Source: Gammaproteobacteria bacterium (lineage in GTDB: Bacteria; Pseudomonadota; Gammaproteobacteria; SZUA-229). Taken from it: a stretch of 64,000 nt of DNA. The stretch covers positions 1 to 64,000 of the forward strand of contig JAPHRO010000024.1 of assembly GCA_026195895.1 (NCBI GenBank), in the 5' to 3' direction. Below, piece by piece: positions 47,845 to 57,780 of this stretch; the stretch's first letter is position 1, and the number at the start of each line of letters is the position of its first letter. A program made the position numbers and the translations under genes. The notes below the pieces were generated by a model that did not search any database, was not told the DNA's origin, and saw only the letters and a program-made list of their open reading frames with translations.

Positions 47845-48159
47845 ATGGCTAAATCAATTAAAGTACGCGCTAAAGTAAAAGGTGGAGTGACTGTTGTTAA
47901 AACATTAATCAGTCATCCAATGGAAACAGGTCTGCGCAAAAACAAGAAGACCGGGCAAAAAATTCCTGCTGAATTTATTCAGGAAGTAACCTGCGAACAC
48001 AATGGCAACAATGTGCTATCGGCACTTTGGGGTACAGCGATTTCAAAAAATCCTTACCTGTCATTTAAATTCAAAGGTGCCAAATCTGGCGATACCCTTA
48101 AAGTAAGCTGGGTAGATAACAAAGGCAAAAGCGATTCTGTTGAAGCAAAAATTAAATAA
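47845..48159 (+). CDS. soxZ: SoxZ, SoxY-partner protein
   Basis: A 104-residue immunoglobulin-like protein without signal peptide, with family segments ISHPMETGLRKNKKTGQKIPAEF (split: ISHPMETG, KTGQKIPAEFI), VTCEHNGN and FKFKGAKSGDTLKVSWVDNKG. It is co-exported with SoxY. Confidence 0.95.
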   Translation: MAKSIKVRAKVKGGVTVVKTLISHPMETGLRKNKKTGQKIPAEFIQEVTCEHNGNNVLSALWGTAISKNPYLSFKFKGAKSGDTLKVSWVDNKGKSDSVEAKIK

Positions 48160-48196
48160 TCGCACTCCCTGGCAGAAATCAATAAAGGTACTAACC

Positions 48197-49054
48197 ATGA
48201 AAAAAATCGCAGTCATTGCTTCCGCGTTTTGCATGCTTCTTACGCCATTAGTAAGTTCAGCAGCAAATCCGGCACAAGATCTGAAAGACTTTAGAAAACA
48301 TTACACCGAGATGTTCCCAGAAATCCCCCTGCATGATTTCGTGAATGGCGTTTATTCCGTTGATAAAGACTCCCGTGAACAATGGGAAGCATTTGAGGAA
48401 TTTCCCCCCTACGAAACCTATGTTGAAAAAGGTGAAGAACTGTTTAACAAACCATTTAAGAATGGCAAAACCTATGCAAGCTGCTTTCCAAAAGCAGAAC
48501 AGGGCATAAAACAGAACTACCCCTACTTCGATAAGAATCGAGGTGAAGTTGTGACTCTGGAGCTAGCCATCAACGAATGTCGTGAAGCTAATGGCGAAAA
48601 ACCGCTGAAATATAAAAAGGGCGCCATTGCTCATCTGTCAGCTTATATCGCCTATAAGTCTCGTGGTAAAAAAGGCAACGTGAAAATCGATAGCAGTCCA
48701 GAATCTATGCAATGGTATGCGCGCGGCAAGAAACATTTCTATGCCAAACGCGGCCAGTTGAATATGTCCTGCGCTGATTGCCATTACCACAATCCTGGTA
48801 AAAAAATCCGTGCTGACATTCTGAGTCCTGCCCTGGGTCATACCTCCCACTTCCCTGTGTTCCGTAACAAGTGGTCACAGTCAAGCAAATCAGGTGATGG
48901 TATGGGTACGCTGCAACGTCGCTACGGCGGCTGTAACAGTCAGGTGCGCGCCAAGCCATTTAAAGCTCAAAGTAAAGAGTATCGTGCTCTGGAGTATTTC
49001 CATACCTACATGAGCAATGGCCTGACTATGAATGGCCCAGGTATACGTAAATAA
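48197..49054 (+). CDS. soxA: SoxA, cytochrome c subunit of SoxXA
   Basis: SoxA is the L-cysteine S-thiosulfotransferase subunit. The 285-residue precursor has a signal peptide (about 1-22), a single haem motif CADCH (Cys192, Cys195, His196) and the active-site Cys246 in GGCNSQVRAKPF. Cys96 and Cys128 stand where the N-terminal haem of dihaem SoxA would be, so this is the monohaem type with a probable disulfide. The start at 48197 follows AAAGG and the signal peptide; a longer frame begins at 48140 inside soxZ but is rejected. No soxB, soxC or soxD follows. Confidence 0.93.
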   Translation: MKKIAVIASAFCMLLTPLVSSAANPAQDLKDFRKHYTEMFPEIPLHDFVNGVYSVDKDSREQWEAFEEFPPYETYVEKGEELFNKPFKNGKTYASCFPKAEQGIKQNYPYFDKNRGEVVTLELAINECREANGEKPLKYKKGAIAHLSAYIAYKSRGKKGNVKIDSSPESMQWYARGKKHFYAKRGQLNMSCADCHYHNPGKKIRADILSPALGHTSHFPVFRNKWSQSSKSGDGMGTLQRRYGGCNSQVRAKPFKAQSKEYRALEYFHTYMSNGLTMNGPGIRK

Positions 49055-49072
49055 TATATTTACAACATCGAA

Positions 49073-49111
49073 AACAAAAAAGCCCAACTCATTGAGTTGG
49101 GCTTTTTTTTG
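49073..49111 (+). terminator. Rho-independent terminator of soxXYZA
   Basis: AGCCCAACTC-ATT-GAGTTGGGCT at 49081-49103, followed by eight T. Confidence 0.93.
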
Positions 49112-49153
49112 ATCTTAAAATCACTTAAATACAGTGGCTTTAAGCCTGAAATA

Positions 49154-49229
49154 TGGTGGGCCGTCCGCGACTCGAACGCGGGACCATCGGATTAAAAGTC
49201 CGGTGCTCTACCAACTGAGCTAACGGCCC
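49154..49229 (-). tRNA. tRNA-Lys (anticodon TTT)
   Basis: A 76-nt tRNA with encoded CCA. The acceptor stem GGGCCGT pairs with ACGGCCC. The D arm TTAGCTCAGTTGGTAGAGC, anticodon loop CTTTTAA with TTT, and T arm with GTTCGAG are all canonical. Its place after the tol-pal-que cluster matches Pseudomonas and E. coli synteny. Confidence 0.97.
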
Positions 49230-49400
49230 GTTCTTGCGTGTGAAGATGACACGCGAATAACGTATACCCAACGGGTATTCCCTTCTACACTTCCTTTAAA
49301 TTCCATTTTGAATAGCCATCAAGATCATCAATCTCGCTGCTATTGGAAGGCGCGTATACTACCTGATTTTCGAAGAAAAACAAGTAGAATCATTTCAATT

Positions 49401-50087
49401 TTATAGCTGGTAGCTGGTTGGATCTTTGATACCAGATTCATCAAATCCCTTGATCCTTAGCCGACACGAATCACACTGTCCACAGGCTCTTCCCTGCTCG
49501 TCAGCAGCATAGCATGAGACGGTCAGTCCATAATCAACACCCTTATCCACACCCAGCCTGATAATATCGGCCTTGCTCAGGTCAATCAGCGGCGTATGAA
49601 TGTGTATAGCATGCCCCTCGGCTCCAGCGCGAGTAGCCAGGTTTGCCATCTGCTCAAATGCCTTGATGAAATCAGGTCTGCAATCCGGGTATCCTGAATA
49701 ATCCACCGCATTGACGCCGATGAAAATATCGCGCGCATCCAGCACCTCGGCCCAGGCCATGGCAAATGACAGAAATATGGTATTCCTGGCCGGCACATAA
49801 GTAACCGGAATACCTTCGGTTGGCGATGTTGGCACTTCAATACTGGTATCGGTTAAGGCCGAGCCTCCCAGAGCACCAAGATCCAGGTGCAATGTCCGAT
49901 GCTCTACAACTGAAAAGAATTCGGCTACTTCTTGGGCTGCCTTTAGTTCTGCCATGGATCGCTGGCCATACTCAAAACTCAATGCATAGCAGTCATAGCC
50001 TTCAGATTTAGCACAGGCCAAGGCAGTAGCAGAGTCGAGTCCACCGGATAGCAATATGACCGCTTTTTTAGGTGATGTATTTTTCAC
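49401..50087 (-). CDS. queC: 7-cyano-7-deazaguanine synthase
   Basis: QueC makes preQ0, a precursor of queuosine. The 228 residues carry the PP-loop [12 protein letters not shown] (13-24) and four zinc-binding Cys in [17 protein letters not shown] near 193-209. It lies 26 bp after queE. Confidence 0.95.
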   Translation of the reverse strand: MKNTSPKKAVILLSGGLDSATALACAKSEGYDCYALSFEYGQRSMAELKAAQEVAEFFSVVEHRTLHLDLGALGGSALTDTSIEVPTSPTEGIPVTYVPARNTIFLSFAMAWAEVLDARDIFIGVNAVDYSGYPDCRPDFIKAFEQMANLATRAGAEGHAIHIHTPLIDLSKADIIRLGVDKGVDYGLTVSCYAADEQGRACGQCDSCRLRIKGFDESGIKDPTSYQL

Positions 50088-50113
50088 AACAGTTTCTTCA
50101 AGCTTATTAACAG

Positions 50114-50767
50114 TTATTTTCCGGGCTCATTTCCCCAGAGATATTTATGTAGCTGGACCTGGAATCGCACAGGCAACTGATCTTCCAGAATCCAGTCGGC
50201 CAGGGTCGAAGCATTTAAATCTCCCTGTACCGGAGAAAACAGGACTTCGCAATGCTGAGATAGATCATATTTCTGCAACAGGCCTTTTGCCCATTCATAA
50301 TCATCGTGATGACATATCACAAATTTTACTTCGTCGTTAGCTGTTAACTGATCAATATTTTCATAGCGGTTTTTTTCGACTTCACCTGAACCCGGTGTTT
50401 TGATATCCATGACACGCTTTACCCGCGCATCGGCCAGTGAAATATCGATCGCACCACTGGTTTCCAACGACACCCGATAACCCTGGTCACATAATCGGAT
50501 TAATAGTTCATTACAGGCTTTCTGAGCCAGTGGCTCACCGCCGGTGACACAAACATAGGTGGTATTAAACTGTTTGATTTGATCGAGAATATTTTCCAGC
50601 GTCAATGATTCGCCACCGGTAAAAGCATAACTGGTATCACAATAACCGCAACGCAAAGGACAGCCTGTTAAACGCACAAATACAGTGGGGCAACCGACAC
50701 TGGTTGACTCACCCTGTAGCGAATAAAATATTTCAGTAATTCTTAGTTTGGTCTGGCTGGGCGACAT
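50114..50767 (-). CDS. queE: 7-carboxy-7-deazaguanine synthase
   Basis: A radical SAM enzyme of the queuosine pathway. The 217 residues have [20 protein letters not shown] and the cluster motif Cys36-x3-Cys40-x2-Cys43 ([11 protein letters not shown]). QueE and QueC are adjacent after cpoB, as in Pseudomonas. Confidence 0.93.
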   Translation of the reverse strand: MSPSQTKLRITEIFYSLQGESTSVGCPTVFVRLTGCPLRCGYCDTSYAFTGGESLTLENILDQIKQFNTTYVCVTGGEPLAQKACNELLIRLCDQGYRVSLETSGAIDISLADARVKRVMDIKTPGSGEVEKNRYENIDQLTANDEVKFVICHHDDYEWAKGLLQKYDLSQHCEVLFSPVQGDLNASTLADWILEDQLPVRFQVQLHKYLWGNEPGK

Positions 50768-50816
50768 AGAACAAAGCCAGCTATAGCTGGCTAAAAATAA
50801 TCCTGGAAATGAAAGG

Positions 50817-51611
50817 CTAGTGCCCTTCGCGTTTCATGCGCTCTAATCTTTCCTGCGCTTTTTTCGCTACCGTTGTGTTCGGGTGATTGGCTATTACTCG
50901 TTCCAGCGCTGCTCTTGCTGCAGGCCAGTCCTGCATTTCATAATAGGTATAACCAATTTTCAACTCTGCACCCAGCACCTTGTTTTTATTGCTCTCAGGA
51001 TATTTACTCAGCACATTCTGAAATCCCTGCAAGGCAGTTTTAAAGTCACGCGATGAATAATGCGCTTCTGCTAGCCAGTATTGAGCATTGGCTGAATATC
51101 TGCTTTCCGGATAGGTATTCATAAAGTTTTTAAAATCAATGATCGCCTGTTGATAACGGCCTTCTTTCAACACATTGAATGCCTGTCCATAGGCCAGCTT
51201 GCCGTCTTTATCACCGGGCGTCGCGGCTGATACGACTGAGCTTGATCCGGCTGCCCCCGGCGGCGTTACGGGGGATACCGGCTGGCTCTCTGTCGGTGCT
51301 GCCACCGGCGCAGAAGCGGTGGCCGATGAACCGGCTTCCAGATCATGCAAACGACGATCCATATCCTGATACAGATTGCGCTGGCGTTGCTTGATCAAAC
51401 CTAACTGGTGATCCTGATTTTCCACCAGCTCGCGAATCTCTGACAATTCCTGCCGGATTTGCTCCATTTGCTGCATCTGTTCGATCAGCACCTGATTATT
51501 CAATAAATTTTCAATACGAACCAGACGATCCTCCAGCGTTGGGGCTGCATGAAGGTACGTTGATACCGCCATTAATAATCCGGTAATAATTACAGGTGCT
51601 GATTTATACAT
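50817..51611 (-). CDS. cpoB: Tol-Pal associated coordinator CpoB (YbgF)
   Basis: CpoB couples peptidoglycan synthesis with outer-membrane constriction. The 264-residue precursor has a signal peptide ending LHA-AP, an N-terminal coiled coil for trimerisation (about 25-95), a Pro/Ala/Ser linker, and C-terminal TPR-like repeats (about 140-260, with YPESRYSANAQYWLAEAHY). It starts three bases after pal. Confidence 0.92.
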   Translation of the reverse strand: MYKSAPVIITGLLMAVSTYLHAAPTLEDRLVRIENLLNNQVLIEQMQQMEQIRQELSEIRELVENQDHQLGLIKQRQRNLYQDMDRRLHDLEAGSSATASAPVAAPTESQPVSPVTPPGAAGSSSVVSAATPGDKDGKLAYGQAFNVLKEGRYQQAIIDFKNFMNTYPESRYSANAQYWLAEAHYSSRDFKTALQGFQNVLSKYPESNKNKVLGAELKIGYTYYEMQDWPAARAALERVIANHPNTTVAKKAQERLERMKREGH

Positions 51612-51614
51612 GTT

Positions 51615-52187
51615 TTATCTGGCCTCATAAACAAATTCTACACGACGATTCAAACGCCAGGCTTCCTCATCATGACCCAGGGCAACGGGTTTTTCTTCAC
51701 CGAAACTCACCACTGAAATCTGACTGGCGTCTGCACCCTGGAATAATACCAGACGACGCACGGCCTGGGCACGACGATTTCCAAGCGCCACGTTATATTC
51801 ACGCGTTCCCCGCTCATCCCCATGGCCTTCAAGTTTCAGGCTCATGTCAGTATTTGCCGCCAGGTATTTGCCATGATGCGCGATTAGCTCCATGTAATCC
51901 TGAGAAATCTGATCACTATCAAAATCAAAATAAATTACTTTTTCAGCTAACACGCTATTTACATCATTGATCGCCGCTTTATCATAGGATACTACCTGTC
52001 CCGCTGATAAAGCCGTACCCTGTGCACCACTACCATCACCGATACTTCCCACCTGCGCCCCGCTCGACTGATTATCTCTACCACCATCGCTTGGAGCATC
52101 GGCAGTATCACCATCTTTTACATTGTCTGGACTACACGCCGACAGCAAAGCTGTCATTATTAAGGCGGATAATATTTTGAGTTTCAT
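51615..52187 (-). CDS. pal: Peptidoglycan-associated lipoprotein Pal
   Basis: The 190-residue precursor has lipobox LLSAC (Cys18). A Gly/Ser-rich linker follows, then an OmpA-like peptidoglycan-binding domain (about 85-190) with VYFDFDS-type strand (IYFDFDSD) and EGHGDERGTREYN, the diaminopimelate-binding loop. It anchors the outer membrane to peptidoglycan and binds TolB. Confidence 0.95.
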   Translation of the reverse strand: MKLKILSALIMTALLSACSPDNVKDGDTADAPSDGGRDNQSSGAQVGSIGDGSGAQGTALSAGQVVSYDKAAINDVNSVLAEKVIYFDFDSDQISQDYMELIAHHGKYLAANTDMSLKLEGHGDERGTREYNVALGNRRAQAVRRLVLFQGADASQISVVSFGEEKPVALGHDEEAWRLNRRVEFVYEAR

Positions 52188-52227
52188 CGTTTATTCCTCG
52201 ATCTATAGTTACACACTATAGTTTCCG

Positions 52228-53523
52228 TTACTTTTTAAAAGGCGCCCAGGTAGGTTCCCGAACATCCCCCTCTGATAACACCAGGCGTTGTTTAAATCGC
52301 CCATCTGTAGACACAGCAGCAAGCACCCCTCTACCACCCGCCTGAGCTGCATATAAAATCATACTGCCATTAGGTGCAAAACTGGGCGACTCATCCAGCT
52401 CACCATCCGTCAACACCTGCATAAAACCCGTTTCAAAATCCAGTACAGCGATTTTAAATATATTGCCATTGCCATGAACAAATGCTACCGAGCGTCCATC
52501 GGGCGCGACCTCTGCATTGGCATTGTAATTACCTTCAAAAGTGACGCGCCTGGCTTTGCCGCCATTGATGGCTTTGCGATACAACTGCGGTTTGCCAGCT
52601 CGACTGGAAGTAAATATAAGCTCAGATCCATCGGGCATCCAGGCAGGTTCAGTATCTATTCCCCAGTGCCGGGTAACCTGGCTGAGTTTTTTAGTTGCCA
52701 GATCCATTACATAAATATCGGGATTACCCTGTCTGGACAGGGTCAATGCCAGTTTCTTCCCATCAGGCGACCAGACCGGCGCACCATTAATACCTTTATA
52801 TGAAGATACTTTCTGTCGCTGATTGGTGCGCAAATTCTGGATAAAAATTTCAGAACGTCCCGCTTCAAATGAAACATATGCCAGACGACTACCATCGGGT
52901 GACCAGGACGGCGACATAATGGGCTGGGTAGACGTTAATGCCGTTGCGGGATTATAACCATCAGTATCAGCCACCTGTAATCGATAGGATGGCTGCATAC
53001 CCACTTTGCGCTCAACGGTCACATAAGCGATTTTTGTATCGAAGGCGCCTTTTTGCCCCGTGATCTGTTCGTAGATCAGATCACTGATCATATGCGCTGT
53101 ACCACGCAGATTACTATCGTCGGCGACAAACTGGTAGCCCTGCACCTGCATGCCTTTAAATACATCGATTAAACGAAAACTGACGGTATAACGTGACGGC
53201 CCGGCGACATTCACTTCACCAATCACCAGATGGTCAATGCTGGCAATGCGCCATAATTTATAATTAATTGCTTCTGGACTGTCTGGTCGAGCAATCAGCT
53301 TCTGTTCTTCGATGGGCGCAAACTTGCCGCTGCGTTGCAGATCGGCGGCTATGATGGCAGACACATTTACCGGCAAGCTGGCAGGCTTACCTTTAGCGAC
53401 AAAAGGAATAATCGCTATTGGTAACGCACCCTCAGCACCTTTGGTTATTTCCACCTGCAATACAGCATGGGCTGAATGCATCTGTAACAGAAGAATAAGA
53501 GTAATTAATACGTGTTTTATCAT
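52228..53523 (-). CDS. tolB: Tol-Pal protein TolB
   Basis: The 431-residue periplasmic protein has a signal peptide (about 1-20), an N-terminal alpha/beta domain, and a six-bladed beta-propeller with repeated SPDGSRLAYVS, SPDGKKLALTLS and APDGRSVAFVHG-type strands. It binds Pal and TolA. Confidence 0.95.
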   Translation of the reverse strand: MIKHVLITLILLLQMHSAHAVLQVEITKGAEGALPIAIIPFVAKGKPASLPVNVSAIIAADLQRSGKFAPIEEQKLIARPDSPEAINYKLWRIASIDHLVIGEVNVAGPSRYTVSFRLIDVFKGMQVQGYQFVADDSNLRGTAHMISDLIYEQITGQKGAFDTKIAYVTVERKVGMQPSYRLQVADTDGYNPATALTSTQPIMSPSWSPDGSRLAYVSFEAGRSEIFIQNLRTNQRQKVSSYKGINGAPVWSPDGKKLALTLSRQGNPDIYVMDLATKKLSQVTRHWGIDTEPAWMPDGSELIFTSSRAGKPQLYRKAINGGKARRVTFEGNYNANAEVAPDGRSVAFVHGNGNIFKIAVLDFETGFMQVLTDGELDESPSFAPNGSMILYAAQAGGRGVLAAVSTDGRFKQRLVLSEGDVREPTWAPFKK

Positions 53524-53543
53524 GATTTTATTATTTATCGAGT

Positions 53544-54428
53544 TTATGTATTGGGCCTGAAAGTAAATTGCAACTTTTTATCAAACACATCATTTGACGG
53601 CGGTTCTGGCAAAGGCGAGGCTTTACGCACAGCGCGCTCAACAGAACTCTTAAACGCTTCATTGCCGCTACACTTTAACATCTGCACCTGAAGTACGTCA
53701 CCAAAACGATTCTGTTGCACCATAACTTCACAACTCCAGCCAGCAACCATATTGAGTGGAGTTTGCCATTGACGCTCCACCTTTTGCTGAATACTAAGAA
53801 CATATTGCGCTCGTAATTTCTGCATTTCACTGCTGTGTGCTTTTTGCCGCGCCTCTTCTTCAGCCATCCTGCGTTTTAATTCAGCTTCTTCCGCCTGACG
53901 TCGCGCTTCTGCTTCTGCTGCGGCCTGTTTCTTTTGCTCTGCTGCTTCTTCCGCTTTGCGTTTAGCTTCTATGGCGGCGAGTCTTTGCTGCTCCTGCTGG
54001 CGCTGTTTTTCCAGCTTGTCCAGTTCTGCCTGTTTCTGCTTGCGTTCCTTATCCAGCCTGACCTGTTTTGCCTTTTCCGCTTTTTCTGCCTGCTTCTGTT
54101 TACGCTTTAATTCAGCCAGTCGTTTTTCTTCCTGGCGTCGTTTATCACGCGCTTTTTTCGCATCTCTTTCCAGGCGTTTTTTGCGATCCAGTTCTTTATC
54201 TTTTTTACGCTGCTCGGCCAGTTTTAACTTATTCAATTCCCTGTCAACCTGACTGGCATCAACTACCACTGCCTGCACAGTTTTCGCCTTTGGCGCGGCT
54301 GGCATTTTAGGTGCCTGGGTATGATCAAGACTTATCGTAAGAATCACTAACAGCACCAGATGCAGGACAATGGACAAGCCCAGTGCTACTGGATGATTTT
54401 TTAGTTCGTGAAAAAACCCGGTGTGCAA
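53544..54428 (-). CDS. tolA: Cell envelope integrity protein TolA
   Basis: The 294-residue inner-membrane protein has one N-terminal membrane helix (about 14-34), a long charged Lys/Ala/Glu-rich helix (about 65-205), and a C-terminal domain with two Cys (WSCEV, LKCSGN) that binds TolB. It starts two bases after tolR. Confidence 0.93.
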   Translation of the reverse strand: MHTGFFHELKNHPVALGLSIVLHLVLLVILTISLDHTQAPKMPAAPKAKTVQAVVVDASQVDRELNKLKLAEQRKKDKELDRKKRLERDAKKARDKRRQEEKRLAELKRKQKQAEKAEKAKQVRLDKERKQKQAELDKLEKQRQQEQQRLAAIEAKRKAEEAAEQKKQAAAEAEARRQAEEAELKRRMAEEEARQKAHSSEMQKLRAQYVLSIQQKVERQWQTPLNMVAGWSCEVMVQQNRFGDVLQVQMLKCSGNEAFKSSVERAVRKASPLPEPPSNDVFDKKLQFTFRPNT

Positions 54429-54430
54429 AC

Positions 54431-54853
54431 CTACTTCTCCGGCTGTTCGGTCATCAGGCCGACTTTTTCAATGCCTGCTTTCTGCAACAACACCATGACA
54501 TCGACCACACTGCCATAACCGACTTCTCGATCACCCCGTACCAGTACCGGTATATTGGGTTTCAACTGGCGCACCGCAGCCACTCGATTCACCAGCAACT
54601 GCGCATCAATCGGTTTATCCGGCGCATCACCGATATCCAGATAGAAATCACCGGTTTTATCCACCGATACCACAACGGGTTCATGCTGATCTGGCGGCAA
54701 TGGATTAGCAGCTGCCTGCGGTAACTCTATCTCTACGCCCTGCTGTAATAAAGGTGCGGTAATCATAAAAATAATCAGCAATACCAGCATCACGTCAATA
54801 TAGGGCACCACATTGATGTCAGACATAGGGCGACGTTTTTTACCCGCGGCCAT
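54431..54853 (-). CDS. tolR: Tol-Pal motor protein TolR
   Basis: The 140-residue ExbD/TolR protein has MSDINVVPYIDVMLVLLIIFM with the protonatable Asp in the membrane helix, and a periplasmic domain with PVLVRGDREVGYGSVVDVM. It starts two bases after tolQ. Confidence 0.95.
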   Translation of the reverse strand: MAAGKKRRPMSDINVVPYIDVMLVLLIIFMITAPLLQQGVEIELPQAAANPLPPDQHEPVVVSVDKTGDFYLDIGDAPDKPIDAQLLVNRVAAVRQLKPNIPVLVRGDREVGYGSVVDVMVLLQKAGIEKVGLMTEQPEK

Positions 54854-54855
54854 AC

Positions 54856-55569
54856 CTATTCCGCCTCGCTCTCTGAGGTCGCTTTTTTAGCTGCCGATTT
54901 TTTAATCGACTGACGCTGTAAAATGGTCGCGAATTCTTCGGCAAAGTTTTCATAGCGACCGACCAGACGTTCCACCAGATCGGAAAAACGGTTATAACCA
55001 ATAACCGCAGGGATCGCCGCAAACAAACCCATCGCCGTCGCGATCAGTGCCTCAGCGATACCCGGCGCAACCATCGCTAGCGATGCATGTTGCACAGCCC
55101 CCAGCGCGGTAAACGAATTCATGATGCCCCAGACCGTACCAAACAGTCCAATATAGGGACTGGTGGAGCCAATCGTTGCCAGCAGCGAAAGATTGGACTC
55201 CAGTTTGTCCTCTTCACGGGCAAGTGCCACTTTCATGCTGCGTTGAATACTGGCCATCATGAATGCCGGATCGTTGGTGGTTTTATACGAACGTGCATAT
55301 TCGGCAAAACCGGTTTCAAACACTTTTTCCATGCCTTCACGGTCAAGACGCCGCCGATTGAGTCTGGTATACAGCTCACTTAAATCACCGCCCGACCAGA
55401 ATTCGTCTTCGAATTTAAGCGCGGCGGCACTGGCCAGTTTGAGTAATTTAAATTTACGAAAAATAACGAACCAGGAAATAACCGATGCCAGCAACAATAA
55501 CAGCATCACCAACTGTACCAGCACACTGGCACCAAGCACCAAACTTACAATAGATAAATCAGTCGACAC
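54856..55569 (-). CDS. tolQ: Tol-Pal motor protein TolQ
   Basis: The 237-residue ExbB/TolQ-family protein has three membrane segments (about 15-35, 140-160, 175-195) and the signature TVWGIMNSFTALG with GIAEALIATAMGLFAAIPAV. TolQ and TolR form the proton channel that drives TolA. It overlaps ybgC by 11 bp. Confidence 0.95.
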   Translation of the reverse strand: MSTDLSIVSLVLGASVLVQLVMLLLLLASVISWFVIFRKFKLLKLASAAALKFEDEFWSGGDLSELYTRLNRRRLDREGMEKVFETGFAEYARSYKTTNDPAFMMASIQRSMKVALAREEDKLESNLSLLATIGSTSPYIGLFGTVWGIMNSFTALGAVQHASLAMVAPGIAEALIATAMGLFAAIPAVIGYNRFSDLVERLVGRYENFAEEFATILQRQSIKKSAAKKATSESEAE

Positions 55570-55966
55570 TGGCGACCTCCCTAATTTTTTCTGGAATTGC
55601 CACAGGCCTGAATGAATCTGCTTTTAAACTGGCAATACGCACAGTACCACTACACAGCAGTAGTTGATCATCTGTGCGTACTATTTTCTGTTCAAACACC
55701 ATGCTGGCTTTTTTAAACTCAATAATGCTGGCGCTGACTTCAAGCAAGTCATTAAATCGGGCCGGTTTATGATAATCCACAGTAATCGATGCCACCGCAA
55801 AAATGGTATTTTCTTTTTCTATGAGCTGATCCTGCTCAAAGCCCAGATGACGCAAAAATTCAGTGCGCGCCCGTTCCATAAATTTTAAATAATTGGCGTA
55901 ATATACAACACCGCCGGAATCTGTGTCTTCGTAATAGACACGAACAGCTAAACTAAAGTTCATCAT
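55559..55966 (-). CDS. ybgC: Acyl-CoA thioesterase YbgC
   Basis: The 135-residue hotdog-fold protein has VYYEDTDSGGVVYYANYLKFMERAR with the catalytic Asp (DTDSGG). It is the first gene of the ybgC-tolQRAB-pal-cpoB operon. Confidence 0.93.
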   Translation of the reverse strand: MMNFSLAVRVYYEDTDSGGVVYYANYLKFMERARTEFLRHLGFEQDQLIEKENTIFAVASITVDYHKPARFNDLLEVSASIIEFKKASMVFEQKIVRTDDQLLLCSGTVRIASLKADSFRPVAIPEKIREVASVD

Positions 55967-55985
55967 TTGTCATTGTCTAAACTTT

Positions 55986-56039
55986 TCACAACTTGCGATT
56001 GTATCGTTTTCCATAAATGCAATTGTGACAAAGTTGTGA
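55986..56039. promoter_or_regulatory. 9-bp inverted repeat upstream of ybgC
   Basis: TCACAACTT (55986-55994) and AAGTTGTGA (56031-56039) are perfect complements, 36 bp apart. They lie between ruvB and ybgC in the tol operon promoter region. A regulator site or leader stem is possible. Confidence 0.4.
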
Positions 56040-56116
56040 TTTATTATGTTCAATTATTGGTGATTGCACAGTTCTATATTTACTAACGTGGACATAACAC
56101 AACTGGGGTTAATTTT

Positions 56117-57172
56117 TTATTCACCATCATCAAAAAGATCAGCGCTTGCTGACAAATCCTGCTGCATATTTGTCGGCGCAATCAAGCCAAAATGACGATA
56201 GGCATTAGCGGTGGCGACACGCCCTCTCGGGGTGCGCATTAAAAAACCCTGCTGAATCAAATACGGTTCAATCACATCCTCGATGGTATCCCGTTCTTCA
56301 CCAATGGCGGCAGCCAGATTCTCAACGCCCACCGGCCCCCCGTCAAATTTTTCAATAATGGTTAATAACAGGTTGCGATCCATATTATCGAAACCATAGG
56401 AATCAACTTTAAGCATATCCAGTGCTTTACCGGCTACCTCGGCATTGACCTGCCCATCGGCCTTAACTTCTGCATAGTCGCGCACCCGGCGCAGTAAACG
56501 ATTGGCAATACGCGGCGTACCCCGTGCCCGTCGTGCAATTTCCCTGGCGCCATCATGATCAACAGGCACATCCAGTATATGTGCCGAGCGTTTTACGATG
56601 GCGGTTAAATCCTCGATATTGTAAAACTCGAGTCGTAGCACAATACCAAAACGATCACGCAACGGCGAGGTTAAGGAACCTGCTCGAGTAGTGGCACCGA
56701 TCAGAGTAAAGGGTGGCAAATCCAGTTTAATGGAACGTGCCGCCGGACCTTCACCGATCATAATATCCAGCTGATAATCTTCCATGGCGGGATACAGCAC
56801 TTCTTCCACCACCGGACTTAAACGATGAATTTCATCCACGAATAACACGTCGTGCGGTTCAAGATTAGTTAGCAAAGCCGCCAGGTCGCCGGGTCTTTCC
56901 AGCACCGGACCCGATGTCTGACGTAAATTCACGCCCATTTCGTTGGCCACTATATGGGCCAGCGTGGTTTTGCCCAGTCCGGGTGGCCCGAAGATCAGCA
57001 CATGATCCAGTGCTTCATTGCGATTGCGTGCCGCTGGTATAAAAATTTCCAGTTGTTCCGATGCCGTCGGCTGACCGGAATAATCCTGTAAAAATTTCGG
57101 CCGAATCGCATGATCAATGGCCTCTTCATCACGGGACGCGGTAGCGGTAATCAGACGATCAGAATCAGACAT
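56117..57172 (-). CDS. ruvB: Holliday junction helicase subunit RuvB
   Basis: The 351-residue AAA+ motor has Walker [10 protein letters not shown] near 66, Walker [10 protein letters not shown] near 113, sensor [17 protein letters not shown], and the C-terminal winged helix with RTPRGRVAT. Its ATG shares one base with the ruvA stop. Confidence 0.97.
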   Translation of the reverse strand: MSDSDRLITATASRDEEAIDHAIRPKFLQDYSGQPTASEQLEIFIPAARNRNEALDHVLIFGPPGLGKTTLAHIVANEMGVNLRQTSGPVLERPGDLAALLTNLEPHDVLFVDEIHRLSPVVEEVLYPAMEDYQLDIMIGEGPAARSIKLDLPPFTLIGATTRAGSLTSPLRDRFGIVLRLEFYNIEDLTAIVKRSAHILDVPVDHDGAREIARRARGTPRIANRLLRRVRDYAEVKADGQVNAEVAGKALDMLKVDSYGFDNMDRNLLLTIIEKFDGGPVGVENLAAAIGEERDTIEDVIEPYLIQQGFLMRTPRGRVATANAYRHFGLIAPTNMQQDLSASADLFDDGE

Positions 57173-57780
57173 TACTGTTTCACCGTGCCCTGTAGACTAA
57201 GCCGAATAATGTCTTCTGTTCCCAGCCCATCAGCACCCACGGAGCGCACCATACGACTTGCTTCCTGCGGTTTGTAACCCAACGCAACCAATGCGCTCAC
57301 CGCATCGCCCGACGGGCTGCTGGCCGGCGCCGATCCCCGGGAACCGGCGGGAATTGCTGTAGAAGACTCGGGTAATGCATCTTTTAATTTGTCCCGTAAT
57401 TCAATAATCAGGCGTTCTGCGGTTTTTTTACCTATCCCCGGCAGCCGCACCAGTGCTGCCGTATCATTATCATGGACACAATGCACAAATTCTTCTGCAT
57501 TCATGCCAGACAGGATAGTTAACGCCAGTTTGGCGCCGACGCCATTGATTTTGATTAAATTACGAAATAAAGATCGCTCAGATTCCGATGCAAAACCATA
57601 GAGCAATTGCGCATCTTCACGCACCACCAGATGGGTATGCAGAATAACATCTTCACCAATATTGGGGAGCTGATAAAAAGTCGACATTGGAGCATCAACT
57701 TCATAGCCGACGCCCTGCACATCAATGAGTAACTGCGGCGGCTGTTTCTGGATTATTTTTCCACGCAGGCGGCCGATCAT
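57172..57780 (-). CDS. ruvA: Holliday junction helicase subunit RuvA
   Basis: The 202-residue protein begins MIGRLRGKI, has the OB domain, helix-hairpin-helix motifs ([27 protein letters not shown]) and a C-terminal RuvB-binding domain. The start at 57780 matches the family and overlaps ruvC by 4 bp; the longer frame to 57855 lies inside ruvC. Confidence 0.95.
   Translation of the reverse strand: MIGRLRGKIIQKQPPQLLIDVQGVGYEVDAPMSTFYQLPNIGEDVILHTHLVVREDAQLLYGFASESERSLFRNLIKINGVGAKLALTILSGMNAEEFVHCVHDNDTAALVRLPGIGKKTAERLIIELRDKLKDALPESSTAIPAGSRGSAPASSPSGDAVSALVALGYKPQEASRMVRSVGADGLGTEDIIRLSLQGTVKQ

Noticed and set aside
48140-48196. N-terminal extension of SoxA starting inside soxZ
   Set aside because: The signal peptide and ribosome-binding site place the start at 48197.
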